This document shows, one piece after another, positions 1-11,797 of a stretch of 64,000 nt of DNA; position 1 is the first letter of the stretch; each line of letters starts with the position of its first letter. Both the position numbers and the translations under genes were made by a program. The notes under the pieces are model-generated. The model made no database searches. It was not told where the DNA came from and saw nothing but the letters and a program-made list of their open reading frames with translations. Source of the DNA: Hemileia vastatrix (taxonomy: Eukaryota > Basidiomycota > Pucciniomycetes > Pucciniales > Zaghouaniaceae); the NCBI GenBank assembly GCA_030280995.1, contig JASXTE010000014.1, positions 9,898,656-9,962,655 of the forward strand, given 5' to 3'.

Positions 1-412
1 GAATAGAGAGAAAGAGAAAGAAAAAGATTTGGATGGGGAAAACGGAAATGGAAAAGAGAGGGCTCATTATATGACAAAGTCCACCATCCAAAACAATAGA
101 AACTAACATGACGTCGACAAAACTACTAAACTACAATACAGGAAAAGAGACAGGTTCACATCCAAGGAAAAAGTTCTCAGCCGGGGAAAAGATTCACACT
201 CCAGGTAAAGAAACACGTCCTCGAGGTCCAGAATCAATACATTGACTCCGGGTGGGATAGAAATGTTGTTCTTGATGCTGGAGCTCGTATCTTTGAAGTT
301 CCTCGGCGGAAAAGGTCAGGAAAAGAGGATATGAGCAAGGAGAATGACTTGAGACGATGGTAAGAAGCTGGAGTAAGGAATGGGTCAGGTATTAGAGGCA
401 GAAATTTCAACA
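1..412 (-). repeat. Copia-1c 3' LTR (partial)
   Basis: Read on the minus strand it begins TGTTGAAATTTCTGCC at 412, directly after the C-rich (plus strand) polypurine complement at 413-419. It matches the first 412 bp of the 916-bp Copia-1b LTR. The remainder is outside the window. Confidence 0.93.
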
Positions 413-3400
413 CCCCCCCTTAATATCAGACCCATGAGTTTGAGGAGATAAGACAGCTTGACTTTTCCTAAAGATTTTGTAAGAAGATCAGCCACCATGT
501 GTTCAGTTGAAATGTGTTGAAGCTGAAAATGATTTTTGTTGATGCTTTCAGTAATCCAACAAAGTTGAGTGTCCACATGTTTTGATCTTTGACGGTATCT
601 GAGTGAATCCTTGCATTGTGAAATGGAACTGGCATTGTCAGCAAGGATTAAAGGTGAAGGTGACTTAGGAATATTGAAGGAAGTAAGTAATTTAGTCAGC
701 CAGATTGCTTCACATCCAGCATCCACAATGCCTCTGAACTCAGCTTCAGTACTAGAGATAGTGACAACTTGCTGCTTTTTAGAACTCCAGGAAATAGCTC
801 CTCCATTGAGTATGGCAACATACCCTCCAGTTGAGTGCCTGGTATCAGGATCCCCAGCATAATCAGTGTCAGAGTAAATAAGAGGACAGAGTGATGGATG
901 ATTTGGAATTGGGCATTTTCCTCCAAAAGTGAGAGATGATGATGAAGTGGCACGCAGATATCTGAAAGTGTGTTTGACAGCAAGCCAGTGTTTGATACCT
1001 GGTTCAATGAGATGTTGAGATAATGCACCAACTGCAAAAGAGAGATCAGGTCTTGTTGCTACAGACAAATAGTTGAGTGCACCAATAGCAGAGCGGTAAT
1101 TGATTTTCAGAGCATTGAATTCAGCAATTTCTTCACTGGTTGCTTTGACAGGATAATCATTTGGGGATAAGGGAGTAAGACAGGGATTGCAGTTGGCCAT
1201 ATTCCAGTTGGACAAAACTTTTTCAGCATAAGAATCTTGTGATAAAGAAAGAGTACGTGCTGTTCTGTTCCTGGTGAGACGCATTCCCAAAATCCAAGTG
1301 GCAGGACCAAGATCATCCATCTCAAATTCAGTTTTGATTTTGTCTTTGAACCAAAGAAAATGATTACCAGTAATGACCATATCATCAACATGAAGATAAA
1401 TGATACAGATTTGTGATTTGTTTCTCCAAACATACACACACTGATCACACTTAAGGGGGGAGAAGTTGAGCTTGCACAAGTAGTCATTTATACGTGAATT
1501 CCAGCAAAAGGGAGCTTGTTTGATGCCATAAAGAGGGCGCAACAATTGGCAAACTTTACCTTCATTTCCAGCAGTTAGTGTTCCTTCAGGCTGTTCCATA
1601 TAAACAGTTTCATTTAAGTTTCCCTGGAGAAAAGCTGCCACTACATCCATTTGATGAACATCCCAGTCAAAATAAGCTGCTAAAGAAAGAATGGTCCTGA
1701 GAGAAGTGATCCGTCCAGTGGGTGCAAAAGTTTCATGAAAATCTATTCCTAGGATTTGAGAATATCCTTTTGCTACACAACGGGCTTTGAACTTTGAAAC
1801 ACCACCATCAGCATTAGGTTTAACCCTGAAAACCCACCTGCAGCCAATTACATTAGCTTTTTCAGGCCTGGGGACAATTTTCCAAGTGTTACAACACTGA
1901 AGTGCTTGATGTTCATGTTTCACAGCCTCTGCCCATTCTGCTGAATATTTGGAATAGATTGCTTGCTTATAACACTGGGGTTCAGGAATTTCATGAGCTA
2001 GCAAGGGAGCTTCTAGAGAGAAAGCAAAGGCATTTGCTGCATATAACCCAAGAGGATCAGGAGAATCAGAGTAGGAATCATGTTGATAATGATCATAATA
2101 AATCTGACGTAAATGTTCAGGAGTTGATGTTTCAGCTGAAGAGATGTCAGAATAACTGGGGGATTGTGATGAGGGAACATAATCAGGATCTGCTGGATTG
2201 TCTGGCTCAATTGATGAATATGATGGATCAGATTGACTGGAACCTTCTTCATCTGGGACATTGGAATGAGGTAATCTTGTTAAGTGGCCAGGTGAAGGAC
2301 AAGGAGTTGAATTGGAAGGTGTGCCTGACATGTGAAAATCAGAGGAAGAAGAAGAAGAAGGAGAATTATCTTCAGAATGTGAATCAGAAGTGTTTCCTGA
2401 GGATGGATCAGGAGTTGCAGACTCAGAAGGAGATTGAGCTGGAGAAAAAGAAAGGCCAGGTGTTGGAAGTGGTTGACTGTCATAAATTTGATCTGGAATT
2501 TGCTTCATCAGTTGTGACCATTGAGGGTGCTTAAATCTGGAGTCAAGAAAGGGGAAGACATTTTCATTGAAGGCCACAGATTTGGCAATAACAATCTTTT
2601 TAAGCTCAAGGTCCCAAACACGATAATTTGTTGTTCCAACTTCATATCCAAGCATGACACACTTTCTGGCATTAGCTGAAAACTTTCCAGGACGTTGATG
2701 TTTATCAAGGAAAGCATAGCAAGCACAACCAAAAACTCTGAGGTGTGAAACTCTGGGTTTGGATTTATTCCAGGCTTCAAAAGGAGTTGATTTGTTTTGA
2801 AGAGCTTTGGTTGGTAATCTGTTTTCAAGATATACTGCTGTTTTAACTGCTTCAGACCATAGGTGAATTGGTGCATTAGAATGAAACATCATGGTTTTGG
2901 ATTTTTCAGTGGTAATACGGTTTCCTCTCTCAGAAATTGGATTTTGTTGGGGAGTGTAAGGAGCCGTAACTTGAAGAGCAATGCCATGTTGTTTAAGAAA
3001 ATTGACCAGACTAGAGTTGATATACTCACCACCACCATCACAAACAAGCTTTTTGATTTTGAAGCCAGATTGCAGCTCTACAGATGCCTTATATTCCAAG
3101 AAATATTTGAATACTTGGGCTTTTGAGGAAAGAAGGTAAACATGACGGTATGAAGTGGCCTGATCAGTGAACTTAAGGTAATACTGAGAACCATCAAAAG
3201 AAGGAGGCTGAATTTTCCCAGATAAATCTGTGTGTACAACTTTAAGAGGATTTTTGGCAACAGGCAACTGGCCAGGAAAGGAAGCATGGGTTTGTTTACC
3301 CAACACACACGGTTCACAAAAATGCATTTCAGAGTCAGACAAACTAGAACTAGATACATCAGATGCCATTCCATTAAAAAGTTTTTGAATATATGGGGCG

Positions 3401-4868
3401 TAGGGATGTCCTAATCTGTTGTGCCAGAGAGTTAGAGACTGACTTGAAGCTTTTGCATAGAGAGCTGAGGAATTAGGGGGAGACATGCCTTGTGGAACCA
3501 CAGAAACTTCAAATAATGAATTGGAGATGACTCCTCCCATATAATTCTTTCCATTACGTGAAATAATAAAGTTTGATGTAGGATTAACTGGTGCAGGGAT
3601 GAGAAGACAGCCAGTTCTCCAAAGACGTCCCAGGGAGATGAGATTCCTTCCAAGATCAGGGACATAAAGAGCATCAGAAAAGAAAACTTTTCCTTCCATT
3701 CCTCCAGAGGCAGCAACAGTTCCTTTTCCAGTTGCATAGATTGATTTCCCAATACCAGCAAGTTGAATTCAAATGTTGACAGGTTGATACTGATAAAACT
3801 GTCTCTGTTGTTAAACATATGACAGCTGGCCCCAGAATCAATAATTGGAGAAAGGTTTGAGGAATGAGAAGCCATGGAAGCAGAAGCGTTGATAATGCAG
3901 TCAGAGTTTGATTTTTCAGACAAGCAGGCAACAGCTGTAAAAAGAAATTCTTCATCAGAAGGGAAGACAAAAGCACAATTAGCCGTGACATCAGGTTGTT
4001 CTTCCTGAGGAGGGGGAACAGGAGGCCCTTTGTTGGAATTGTCCTTTGATGGGGCAGCTGAGTTGGCTTGGTTCTTCTTGGGACGGAGTTCAGGATGTTG
4101 AACAAAGCAATGATTGTCATCATGTCCAACATTTTGACCATGAACAGAACATGAGAGTTTGCTGCGTGCCTTGGATTTGGATGATTTTGATGATTTAGCT
4201 GAGGCAGAGTGAGCATTGACATTTGACATTGTATTGTGAAATTCATCAACAACTTTGTCATCAGCAGCGTAATCCAGGAAAGAAGATAAAACATCATCCA
4301 GATGCAGGTGATCAATTTCCTGTCTGTCTCTGGTGAGCAAACCACGCCAATGTTTGAAGGAGGGTGGAAGAGTGGCAAAAAAGAGATAAATAAGAATTTC
4401 CTGGGGAATGATGAGCCCAGAACGGATCATATGGAAGTTAATGCCTTTGAATGCATCAACATGAGTTTTGGGGTCTCCTCCTTCAGAAAGAGAAAGAGTA
4501 ACCATAGAGAGAAAGTGAGAAATCCGTGATCCAACTTTATTGCTGGCGTGTCTTCTTGCAAGAACAGACCACATTTGAGCAGAGGTGTGGCAAGTGTTGA
4601 CCAGCTTCTTGTTAACATCATCCAATCTGGTGATGATTTCATACCTGCACCTGGTGTCATTTTTGATCCATAAAGCAAGTTGAGCTTTGATTTCAGCGTC
4701 TGAAGGTGAACCATCATTGTGAGGAACAGTGGCAGGGACATGTCCAGAAACAATGCCAAAAAGATCCAGAACTTCAAAGTGAAGACGCATAATGTGTTCC
4801 CAGGTGTCATAGGATTCGTCAGTGAGAGGGGTGACTATAACCTTACTTGAATCCTGATTGGAGGCCAT
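385..4868 (-). pseudogene. Copia-1c Gag-Pol, frameshifted
   Basis: This is the polyprotein of a Ty1/Copia element: gag from ATG 4866-4868, protease with DSGASCH near 3820-3840, integrase with HHCC and DD35E, reverse transcriptase with VDDM near 1375-1385, and RNase H. Compared with Copia-1b, one base is missing near 3790 (just after the protease motif), and in the intended frame a CGA codon has become TGA about 20 bases later. Gag-protease (3757-4868) and integrase-RT-RNase H (385-3699, 1104 codons after an internal Met) are therefore in different frames. The rest is open. The final codons lie inside the 3' LTR, as in Copia-1b. A programmed frameshift is unlikely, because the younger Copia-1b copy is a single frame. 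Confidence 0.9.
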
Positions 4869-5012
4869 GATTTGGTCGAGTCAACAGCAAAGATTTGGAG
4901 AGAAAGAAGATGAGATGTTAAGAGGATGATCCAAAATCTGAGAGAAAAGGCTGTTTTATTGTCCAGTAAGCGGTTTTGTTGTAAGTATTCTTGAGAGAGG
5001 TGCTTTAGGCAA

Positions 5013-5026
5013 CTGGGCCCATAACC
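5013..5026 (-). promoter_or_regulatory. Copia-1c primer-binding site (internal tRNA-iMet type)
   Basis: On the minus strand the 5' LTR is followed at once by GGTTATGGGCCCAG. This is complementary to the anticodon stem-loop of eukaryotic initiator tRNA-Met, not to a tRNA 3' end. Drosophila copia and yeast Ty5 use such half-tRNA primers. Confidence 0.75.
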
Positions 5027-6555
5027 TGTAGAAGTTTTAGCACAAAGGAAAGCTAAACACAGGTCAATCAGCAACTGTGCACCTTAAAACAACAAGTAAC
5101 TACAACAAAGCGTGTGCTAAAACTGGACAAAAGACTCTATTCTCCCCACACAGTGCAAAGACTGTCAGATGCGGCCAAAAGGGAAAGCAGTGGACAGGAA
5201 GGAGCAGTGGAAGGGATAAAGAGAATAGAGAGAAAGAGAAAGAAAATGATTTGGATTTCATTTCAAAAACAAACATACCTAAACACAGGTTAATCAGCAA
5301 CTGTGCACCTTACAACAACAAGTAATTACAACAAAGCGTGTGCTAAAACTATAAGGGACACAAGTGTGAGTTGCTGTGGTTAGGACTAAGAGAATTAGAG
5401 AAAAGATAACAGAAAAGAAAAGGAAAGAACCTGGACAAAAGACTCTATTCTCCCCACACAGTGCAAAGACTGTCAGATGCGGCCAAAAGGGAAAGCAGTG
5501 GACAGGAAGGAGCAGTGGAAGGGATAAAGAGAATAGAGAGAAAGAGAAAGAAAAAGATTTGGATGGGGAAAACGGAAATGGCAAAGAGAGGGCTCATTAT
5601 ATGACAAAGTCCACCATCCAAAACAATAGAAACTAACACGACGTCAACAAAACTACTAAACTACAATACAGGAAAAGAGACAGGTTCACATCCAAGGAAA
5701 AAGTTCTCAGCCGGGGAAAAGATTCACACTCCATGTAGAAGTTTTAGCACAAAGGAAAGCTAAACACAGGTCAATCAGCAACTGTGCACCTTACAACAAC
5801 AAGTAACTACAACAAAGCGTGTGCTAAAACTGGACAAAAGACTCTATTCTCCCCACACAGTGCAAAGACTGTCAGATGCGGCCAAAAGGGAAAGCAGTGG
5901 ACAGGAAGAAGCAGTGGAAGGGATAAAGAGAATAGAGAAAAAGAGAAAGAAAAAGATTTGGATGGGGAAAACGGAAATGGCAAAGAGAGGCCTCATTATA
6001 TGACAAAGTCCACCATCCAAAACAATAGAAACTAACACGACGTCGACAAAACTACTAAACTACAATACAGAAAAAGAGAAAGGTTCACATCCAAGGAAAA
6101 AGTTCTCAGCCGGGGAAAAGATTCGCACTCCAGGTAAAGAAACACGTCCTCGAGGTCCAGAATCAATACATTGACTCCGGGTGGGAAAGAAATGTTGTTC
6201 TTGATGCTGGAGCTCGTATCTTTGAAGTTCCTCGGCGGAAAAGGTCAGGAAAAGAGGATATGAGCAAGGAGAATGACTTGAGACGATGGTAAGAAGCTGG
6301 AGTAAGGAATGGGTCAGGTATTAGAGGCAGAAATTTCAACACTCCAGGTAAAGAAACACGTCCTCGAGGTCCAGAATCAATACATTGACTCCGGGTGGGA
6401 AAGAAATGTTGTTCTTGATGCTGGAGCTCGTATCTTTGAAGTTCCTTGGGGGAAAAGGTCAGGAAAAGAGGATATGAGCAAGGAGAATGACTTGAGACGA
6501 TGGTAAGAAGCTGGAGTAAGGAATGGGTCAGGTATTAGAGGCAGAAATTTCAACA
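5027..6555 (-). repeat. Copia-1c 5' LTR, interrupted by a solo LTR
   Basis: The LTR consists of 5027-5733 and 6347-6555 (916 bp together), with the duplicated CTCCA and a second Copia LTR between them. The minus-strand ends are TGTTGAAATT at 6555 and TTCTACA at 5027. Pyrimidine-rich stretches in it create spurious ORFs. Confidence 0.9.
5734..6341 (-). repeat. Solo Copia-1 LTR nested in the Copia-1c LTR
   Basis: A complete 608-bp LTR of the same family and orientation lies inside the 5' LTR of Copia-1c. Its ends are TGTTGAAATT and TTCTACA, and it is flanked by CTCCA at 5729-5733 and 6342-6346. It is the short LTR form that lacks the internal duplication. LTR-LTR recombination after insertion of a full element is the usual origin of such solo LTRs. 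Confidence 0.9.
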
Positions 6556-7497
6556 GGGGGTGTGTTGGGAAGAGGAATTGGAGGCAATTTGCGCAAAGGT
6601 AGGGCCCTTTTGTGGTTTCCTGAGGGGAGAGGGAGAGGAGGAAGGGGGGAAAGGCGAGCAAGGATTTCATCAAATTTTTTGTCAAAGTACTTTTTGGCTT
6701 GGGAGGAGGGGTCAGCTTGGGATGAGGAGGAAGCAAGAGGGAGCTGCTTTTGAGGAGGGGGATGAGAGGTGTCAGGTTGAGCATGGAGGGAGGCTTGAAG
6801 GATGTGTGGCCTGAGGGTGTTTGTTAAGGCCTTGATGTCAGCCATGGTTGAAGCATGCATATTGATGCGTGATCCCTTGCGGGGGGATCTTTGACTGAGT
6901 TGACCAATGAGAAGAGGCAGTCCATAAGAGCCTTGGGGTCATTGGCTCTGTCTAGGCCCACTATGCGCAGGACACTAGATGCCACAGGGTTGCTGTTTTC
7001 AGAAGGAGGAGGAGGGGGAGGGGGGAGGTTAGTAAGGCCAAAGCCAAAGAATGGCTTGTTGGGGTTATGAACAGAGTCCTCAAGGGAGGAGGGGGAGTGG
7101 GTGGGAGGAGGAGGTGGTACAAATGGGGTAGGTTCAATATGGGGGAGAATGGGAGGGGGAAGGACTACAGGGGTAGAGTTGGGTGCTTGAGGGGCTTGGG
7201 AGGACTTCCAGAAAAGTTCTGGGAGAGAGTCTCTGGCTTCCCCCAATGAGTCGTTAGAGGTGCCCAAGGAGGGAGTCTAGTACTGGGAGAGGTGGGTGGG
7301 GACACATAGCGCCTCTTCTTTGGGGCCGGGTAAGGCCTTGGATCGAGAGAGGGTGTGGCCAGGACAAGAGAGTGGGAAGGAGGGGATTCATTGGCGAGGG
7401 GGAGGGGAGAGGCGGTGGGTGCGGGAGGAGGTGAATTTTTTGTGGACGCATCTAGAGACGCGTCAATTTCCATGTTGTTGTTAACGGAAGAAGCCAT
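6556..7497 (-). pseudogene. Broken proline-rich ORF, unknown (possible TE ORF1/gag-like)
   Basis: I do not recognise this gene. On the minus strand an ATG at 7495-7497 opens a frame rich in Pro, Ser and Leu. It can be followed through three reading frames: 7497 to about 7165-7267, then to about 6824-6860, then to 6556. At least two frameshifts are needed to keep a coherent protein of about 310 residues. It has an acidic N-terminus, a KKRRY basic patch, long Pro runs, and a less biased stretch near 6830-6960 (around SVLRIVGLDRANDPKAL). It is much richer in GC than its surroundings. It lies between a minus-strand Copia LTR and a plus-strand Copia LTR fragment, so it may be the 5' end of another transposon's ORF1, or host sequence caught between insertions. 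Confidence 0.45.
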
Positions 7498-7499
7498 GG

Positions 7500-7896
7500 A
7501 ATAGAGTCTTTTGTTCAGGTTCTTTCCTTTTCTTTTCTGTTATCTTTTCTCTAATTCTTTTAGTCCTAACCACAGCAGCTCACACTTGTGTCCCTTATAG
7601 TTTTAGCACATGCTTTGTTGTAGTTACTTGTTGTTGTAAGGTGCACAGTTTCTGATTAACCTGCGTTTAGGTATGTTTGTTTTTGCAATGAGATCCAAAT
7701 CTTTTACTTTCTCTTTCTCACTTTTCTCTTTATCTCTTCCACTGCTTCTTCCTGTCCACTGCTTTCCCTTTTGACCGCATCTGACAGTCTTTGCACTGTG
7801 TGGGGAGAATAGAGTCTTTTGTCCAGTTTTAGCACATGCTTTGTTGTAGTCACTTGTTGTTGTAAGGTGCACAGTTGCTGATTAACCTGTGTTTAG
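7500..7896 (+). repeat. Copia-1 LTR fragment (3' portion)
   Basis: It matches the 3' part of a long-form Copia-1 LTR, including both copies of the TTTTAGCACA...GTGTTTAG block. It begins inside the LTR next to the ATG of the proline-rich ORF. It ends at GTGTTTAG, short of the LTR end, and joins Gypsy coding sequence without a target duplication. It is a deletion or recombination remnant. Confidence 0.8.
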
Positions 7897-8082
7897 TTCT
7901 CAATGATAGAATTATCACTTCTGAAAGAGGTATTGAATATTTATTGAGATATAAGAACAAATCATCTGAACATGATGCATGGATACCTAGCAAGGAGATT
8001 TCAAATCTGCCTACTCTGTTGAAAAAGTACAAAAAGAAAAAATCTTAGCATTCTTTTTTATTGTTTTTTTAGAGTGAGGGAG
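7897..8082 (+). pseudogene. Gypsy chromodomain fragment with polypurine tract
   Basis: It encodes the last part of the Gypsy Pol chromodomain (motifs IITSE..., EYLLRYKN, then a Lys-rich end). It is followed by an AT-rich spacer and the polypurine tract AGAGTGAGGGAG next to the LTR at 8083. The sequence is closest to Gypsy-A1/A2. Upstream Pol is absent; it is replaced by the Copia LTR fragment. Confidence 0.85.
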
Positions 8083-9186
8083 TGTCAGCCAGGCTATTCC
8101 AGGAGCCCAGTAAATGATGTGTTACCTTATAGAACCTGAAAGAGGGCGTATGAATTATATTTAATGTATATAAATTAATATTTTATTGCATAATAAAATT
8201 ATATAAATATCTTATTACATATAAGTGTTATATTGATTTTATTGTTTATATAAATTTTATACATTTAAATTAAACATAATATATTTTATATTCTACAAAT
8301 AAATGGTGCATTTTCATGTATTTAATAATTATAAATTAATATTTAATTAATTGAAAATATATATTCTAATTATAAGTGTAAAATTGACTTACTTATTTTA
8401 TAAAATAGTATTATAATTTCTCAAATTAATTTAATCAATTGTTTCAGTTAACTAGTATTTAACTACATAAGTGAAAACAATTAAATTATATAAACTTATG
8501 CTGAATTAAATTGATTGCATACCTTGTTGCATCAAAACATGTCAATTGTTTCACTTAGAAATACTGAAAACAGATTGTATTACTTGTTTTGATTTGTTTT
8601 TCCCATAGTTAGTAGATCACATGGTTTAGTTACTTATTAATCTATAGAAACTAATTTGGGGAATTTGGGATGGGAATTTTACAGTCTTAATTGGGATACT
8701 TGTTATTTTTTGTATATTTTTCTCTTAGTTACTATGTTACAAATGTCTACTCTTATCTTTTTGTTTTACTTCATTACTCTTTTGTATATAGTCATTTTTA
8801 GCGCTTCAGGGGACCATTGCCTATAAAAGGGTCTTGGATAATCCCCTGTAGAGGCATCACTTACTATACACTTAACAACTTAAATATAATTTTATCACGT
8901 TTATTATTATTTTTATTAGTATTACAATCTAATTAAAAATTCTATATAACAATTAAAAGGTTGCCTTAAGTCTGATAGTGATCAAAGTGTTTTCCGCGCA
9001 GAACCCTTACTTTAAATAATATTATTATTAATAAAGCCTAAATTTTTGTCATCTCTCAAGTTACTCGTCGTTGCTTTTCTTTTAAATAAATTAAATAATC
9101 TATTATATTTTATTTCTTTTACTTTTCTCCTTGTCCTCCTCCATTTCTCCTCTTTTCCTTACCTTCTTCTAGACGATTGACCGACA
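8083..9186 (+). repeat. Gypsy 3' LTR (subfamily like C)
   Basis: It runs from TGTCAGCC to GACCGACA, about 1.1 kb, with the shared core promoter block GCGCTTCAGGGG followed by CCTATAAAAG near 8820. It directly follows a Gypsy polypurine tract, so it is a 3' LTR whose element is otherwise lost. The base run after it (GAAGT) is Gypsy pol sequence, so this element had inserted into another Gypsy integrase gene. Confidence 0.88.
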
Positions 9187-9635
9187 GAAGTTCTAATATC
9201 TACAGTTCACTTCAATTTACAAGGCAATAACAAATTAAAGGATCCATTTGTAGGACCATTTCTTGTTAAAAGAATGGTGGGAGATAATGCAGTAGAAGTT
9301 ATATTGTATTCTCCTTATGACAGAAAACATCCTGTTTTTCCCATTTCTCTCCTTAAACCTTATACTTCCAACAGTGACTTATTTCCTAAGAGAAGGGGAA
9401 GACCCAAGAAAAATCCTCAGGAAGTCACAGAAATTGCAGAAATTAATAAAATCCCTAATGACAGAGTTATCACCTCTGAAAAAGGTATTGAATATTTATT
9501 GAGATATAAAAAAATCATCTGAGCATGATAAATGGATGCCTGGAAAAGAGATTTCTAACCTTTCCACTCTATTAAAAAAGTATAAAAAGAAAAAATCTTA
9601 GCATTTTTTTATTGTTTTTTTTTAGAGTGAGGGAG
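9187..9635 (+). pseudogene. Gypsy-B-like integrase C-terminus and chromodomain fragment
   Basis: The reading frame runs through the integrase C-terminal region (EVLIST, GPFLVKRMVGDNAVEV, HPVFPISLLKPYTS), a basic RRGRPKKNP linker and the chromodomain, which is cut short by a frameshift near 9510. The polypurine tract precedes an LTR-B start at 9636. Only the last part of Pol remains; the upstream part is displaced by the LTR at 8083-9186. Confidence 0.85.
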
Positions 9636-9725
9636 TGTCATCCAGGCTGTACCAGGAGAACAGTAAAACTTATGTTAAGTTATTGGACCTGAAAGAGGGC
9701 AAAAATTTATACTTTTTATGTATAT
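9636..9725 (+). repeat. Gypsy-B LTR, first 90 bp
   Basis: It starts TGTCATCCAGGCTGTACC and closely matches the start of the Gypsy-B 3' LTR at 12939. It is cut off by Copia LTR sequence at 9726. Confidence 0.85.
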
Positions 9726-9893
9726 TGAAGAAGTTTTAGCACAGAGGAAAGCTAAACACAGGTTAATCAGCAACTGTGCACCTTACAACAACAAGTAACT
9801 ACAACAAAGCGTGTGCTAAAACTGGACAAAAGACTCTATTCTCCCCACACAGTGCAAAGACTGTCAGATGCGGCCAAAAGGGAAAGCAGTGGA
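9726..9893 (-). repeat. Copia-1 LTR fragment (end portion), inverted
   Basis: These 168 bp match the terminal part of a Copia-1 LTR ending CTTCTTCA (minus strand). The fragment abuts a complete Copia LTR on the other strand, with no target duplication at the join. Confidence 0.8.
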
Positions 9894-10582
9894 TGTTGAA
9901 ATTTCTGCCTCTAATACCTGACCCATTCCTTACTCCAGCTTCTTACCATCGTCTCAAGTCATTCTCCTTGCTCATATCCTCTTTTCCTGACCTTTTCCGC
10001 CGAGGAACTTCAAAGATACGAGCTCCAGCATCAAGAAGAACATTTCTTTCCCACCCGGAGTCAATGTCTTGATTCTGGACCTTGAGGCGTGTTTCTTTAC
10101 CTGGAGTATGAATCTTTTCCTTGGCTGAGAACTTTTTCCTTGGATGTGAACCTGTCTCTTTTTCTGTATTGTAGTTTAGTAGTTTTGTCGACGTCGTGTT
10201 AGTTTCTATTGTTTTGGATGGTGGACTTTGTCATATAATGAGCCCTCTCTTTGCCATTTCCGTTTTCCCCATCCAAATCATTTTCTTTCTCTTTCTCTCT
10301 ATTCTCTTTATCCCTTCCACTGCTCCTTCCTGTCCACTGCTTTCCCTTTTGGCCGCATCTGACAGTCTTTGCACTGTGTGGGGAGAATAGAGTCTTTTGT
10401 CCAGGTTCTTTCCTTTTCTTTTCTGTTATCTTTTCTCTAATTCTCTTATTCCTAACCACAGCAGCTCACACTTGTGTCCCTCATAGTTTTAGCACACGCT
10501 TTGTTGTAGTTACTTGTTGTTGTAAGGTGCACAGTTGCTGATTAACCTGTGTTTAGCTTTCCTCTGTGCTAAAACTTCTACA
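9894..10582 (+). repeat. Copia-1 LTR, complete short form
   Basis: A full 689-bp LTR runs from TGTTGAAATT to TTCTACA. The flanks (GTGGA left, TAAAT right) do not match, so it is not a simple solo-LTR insertion. With the preceding inverted fragment it looks like a recombination product. Confidence 0.85.
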
Positions 10583-11071
10583 TAAATGAAACAAGTAATT
10601 AATTTATTACTAAATTAAGTTGAGAATTTTAATACTATTTTATAAAATAAGTATTATAATTTATTTAATTTTTTATTGACACAATTAAGGGTTCAAAAAA
10701 CAGTGGCCATAATTATGGATAATAGTATATGAAAAAGTATATTTTAATAATTAAATTTAATTAATTAAAGTAATTACAATATAAGATAAACACTTGAATA
10801 TAATTATCTTATAAGTTTTTAATTAATTAATTTATAATTATTAAATAAACAATGCGCCCTTTGTTATGGAATATGATTAAATGCTTTTAAATTATCTTAT
10901 AATAAAATTAAAATAATATTTACTTTATTTATATAAATAAAATATTAATATAAATTTATTATGTAATATAATAATAATGTTAAATGCATACTCTGCAATT
11001 ATTATGTCTTTTTTTCAATTCCAATAAATTGTATGTTTATTTACTGGGCTCCTGGGACAGCCTGGCTGACA
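10583..11071 (-). repeat. Divergent Gypsy LTR (subfamily E), 5' part only
   Basis: The minus strand starts TGTCAGCCAGGCTGTCCC at 11071 and continues about 490 bp of AT-rich U3 that differs from the A, B and C LTRs. The rest is missing where the Copia LTR begins. It lies against Gypsy-B integrase sequence at 11072, into which it presumably inserted. Confidence 0.75.
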
Positions 11072-11792
11072 CCTTACTTCCAGGTATTGAATTTGCTTAT
11101 AATGGCATTGTTCATTCTGTCACTGAGAAAATGCCTTTTGAGCTATGGCTAGGTTATGTTCCAAGTACTCATGCTCAAATACTCAATAACAAATTACCAA
11201 AGTTGGAATTACATCCTGGTGTGAAGTCTTTTCTCCAAATGCAGAAACTGTGCAGAAAACATGCCAAAAGTTGTATTGATAAAGCATTTGAATATGAGAA
11301 AAAGAGATGGGATAAATCCCATAAAGAGCACACTTTTAAAAAGGGTGATGAAGTTCTAATATCTACAGTTCACTTCAATTTACAAGGCAATAACAAATTA
11401 AAGGATCCATTTGTAGGACCATTTGTTGTTAAAAGAATGGTGGTAGATAATGCAGTAGAAGTTATATTGTATTCTTCTTATGACAGAATACATCATGTTT
11501 TTTCCATTTCCCTCCTTAAACCTTATACTTCCAACAGTGACTTATTTCCTAAGAGAAGGGGAAGACCCAAGAAAAATCCTCAGGAAGTCACAGAAATTTC
11601 AGAAATTGATAAAATTCTTAATGACAGAGTTATCACCTCTGAAAAAGGTATTGAATATTTTTTGGAATATAAAAAAAATCATCTGAGCATGATAAATGGA
11701 TACCTGGAAAAGAGATTTCTAACCTTTCCACTCTATTAAAAAAGTATTAAAAGAAAAAATCTTAGCATTTTTTTTATTGTTTTTTTTAGAGT
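11072..11792 (+). pseudogene. Gypsy-B integrase C-terminus and chromodomain
   Basis: This is the 3' end of Gypsy-B pol. It contains integrase core residues around EFAYN and ELWLGYVP, the KRWDKSH and GDEVLIS segments, the RRGRPKKNP linker, and a chromodomain with EYFLEYKK that goes out of frame near its end. It is followed by the AT-rich spacer and polypurine tract, which the solo LTR at 11798 splits. The upstream catalytic part is absent. Its 3' LTR is the split LTR-B at 12939-23220. Confidence 0.87.
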
Positions 11793-11797
11793 GAGGG

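Larger units (their letters stand above)
1..6555 (-). mobile_element. Copia-1c, Ty1/Copia retrotransposon, left end cut by window
   Basis: This minus-strand Copia element shares its LTR, primer site and coding sequence with Copia-1b at 47196-53636. The 3' LTR is at 1-412, where the window cuts it. The gag-pol region is 385-4868, the primer site 5013-5026, and the 5' LTR runs from 5027 to 6555. The 5' LTR is interrupted by a solo Copia LTR; without it the LTR is 916 bp, the same as in Copia-1b. The coding region carries a frameshift and an in-frame TGA near the protease/integrase junction, so the copy is probably defective. The flank at 6556 cannot be tested as a target duplication because the other end lies outside the window. 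Confidence 0.93.

Noticed and set aside
3757..3800. Programmed frameshift between gag-protease and integrase in Copia-1c
   Set aside because: The intact Copia-1b and the nearly intact Copia-1a are single-frame at this point; a deletion and a nearby CGA to TGA change explain it.
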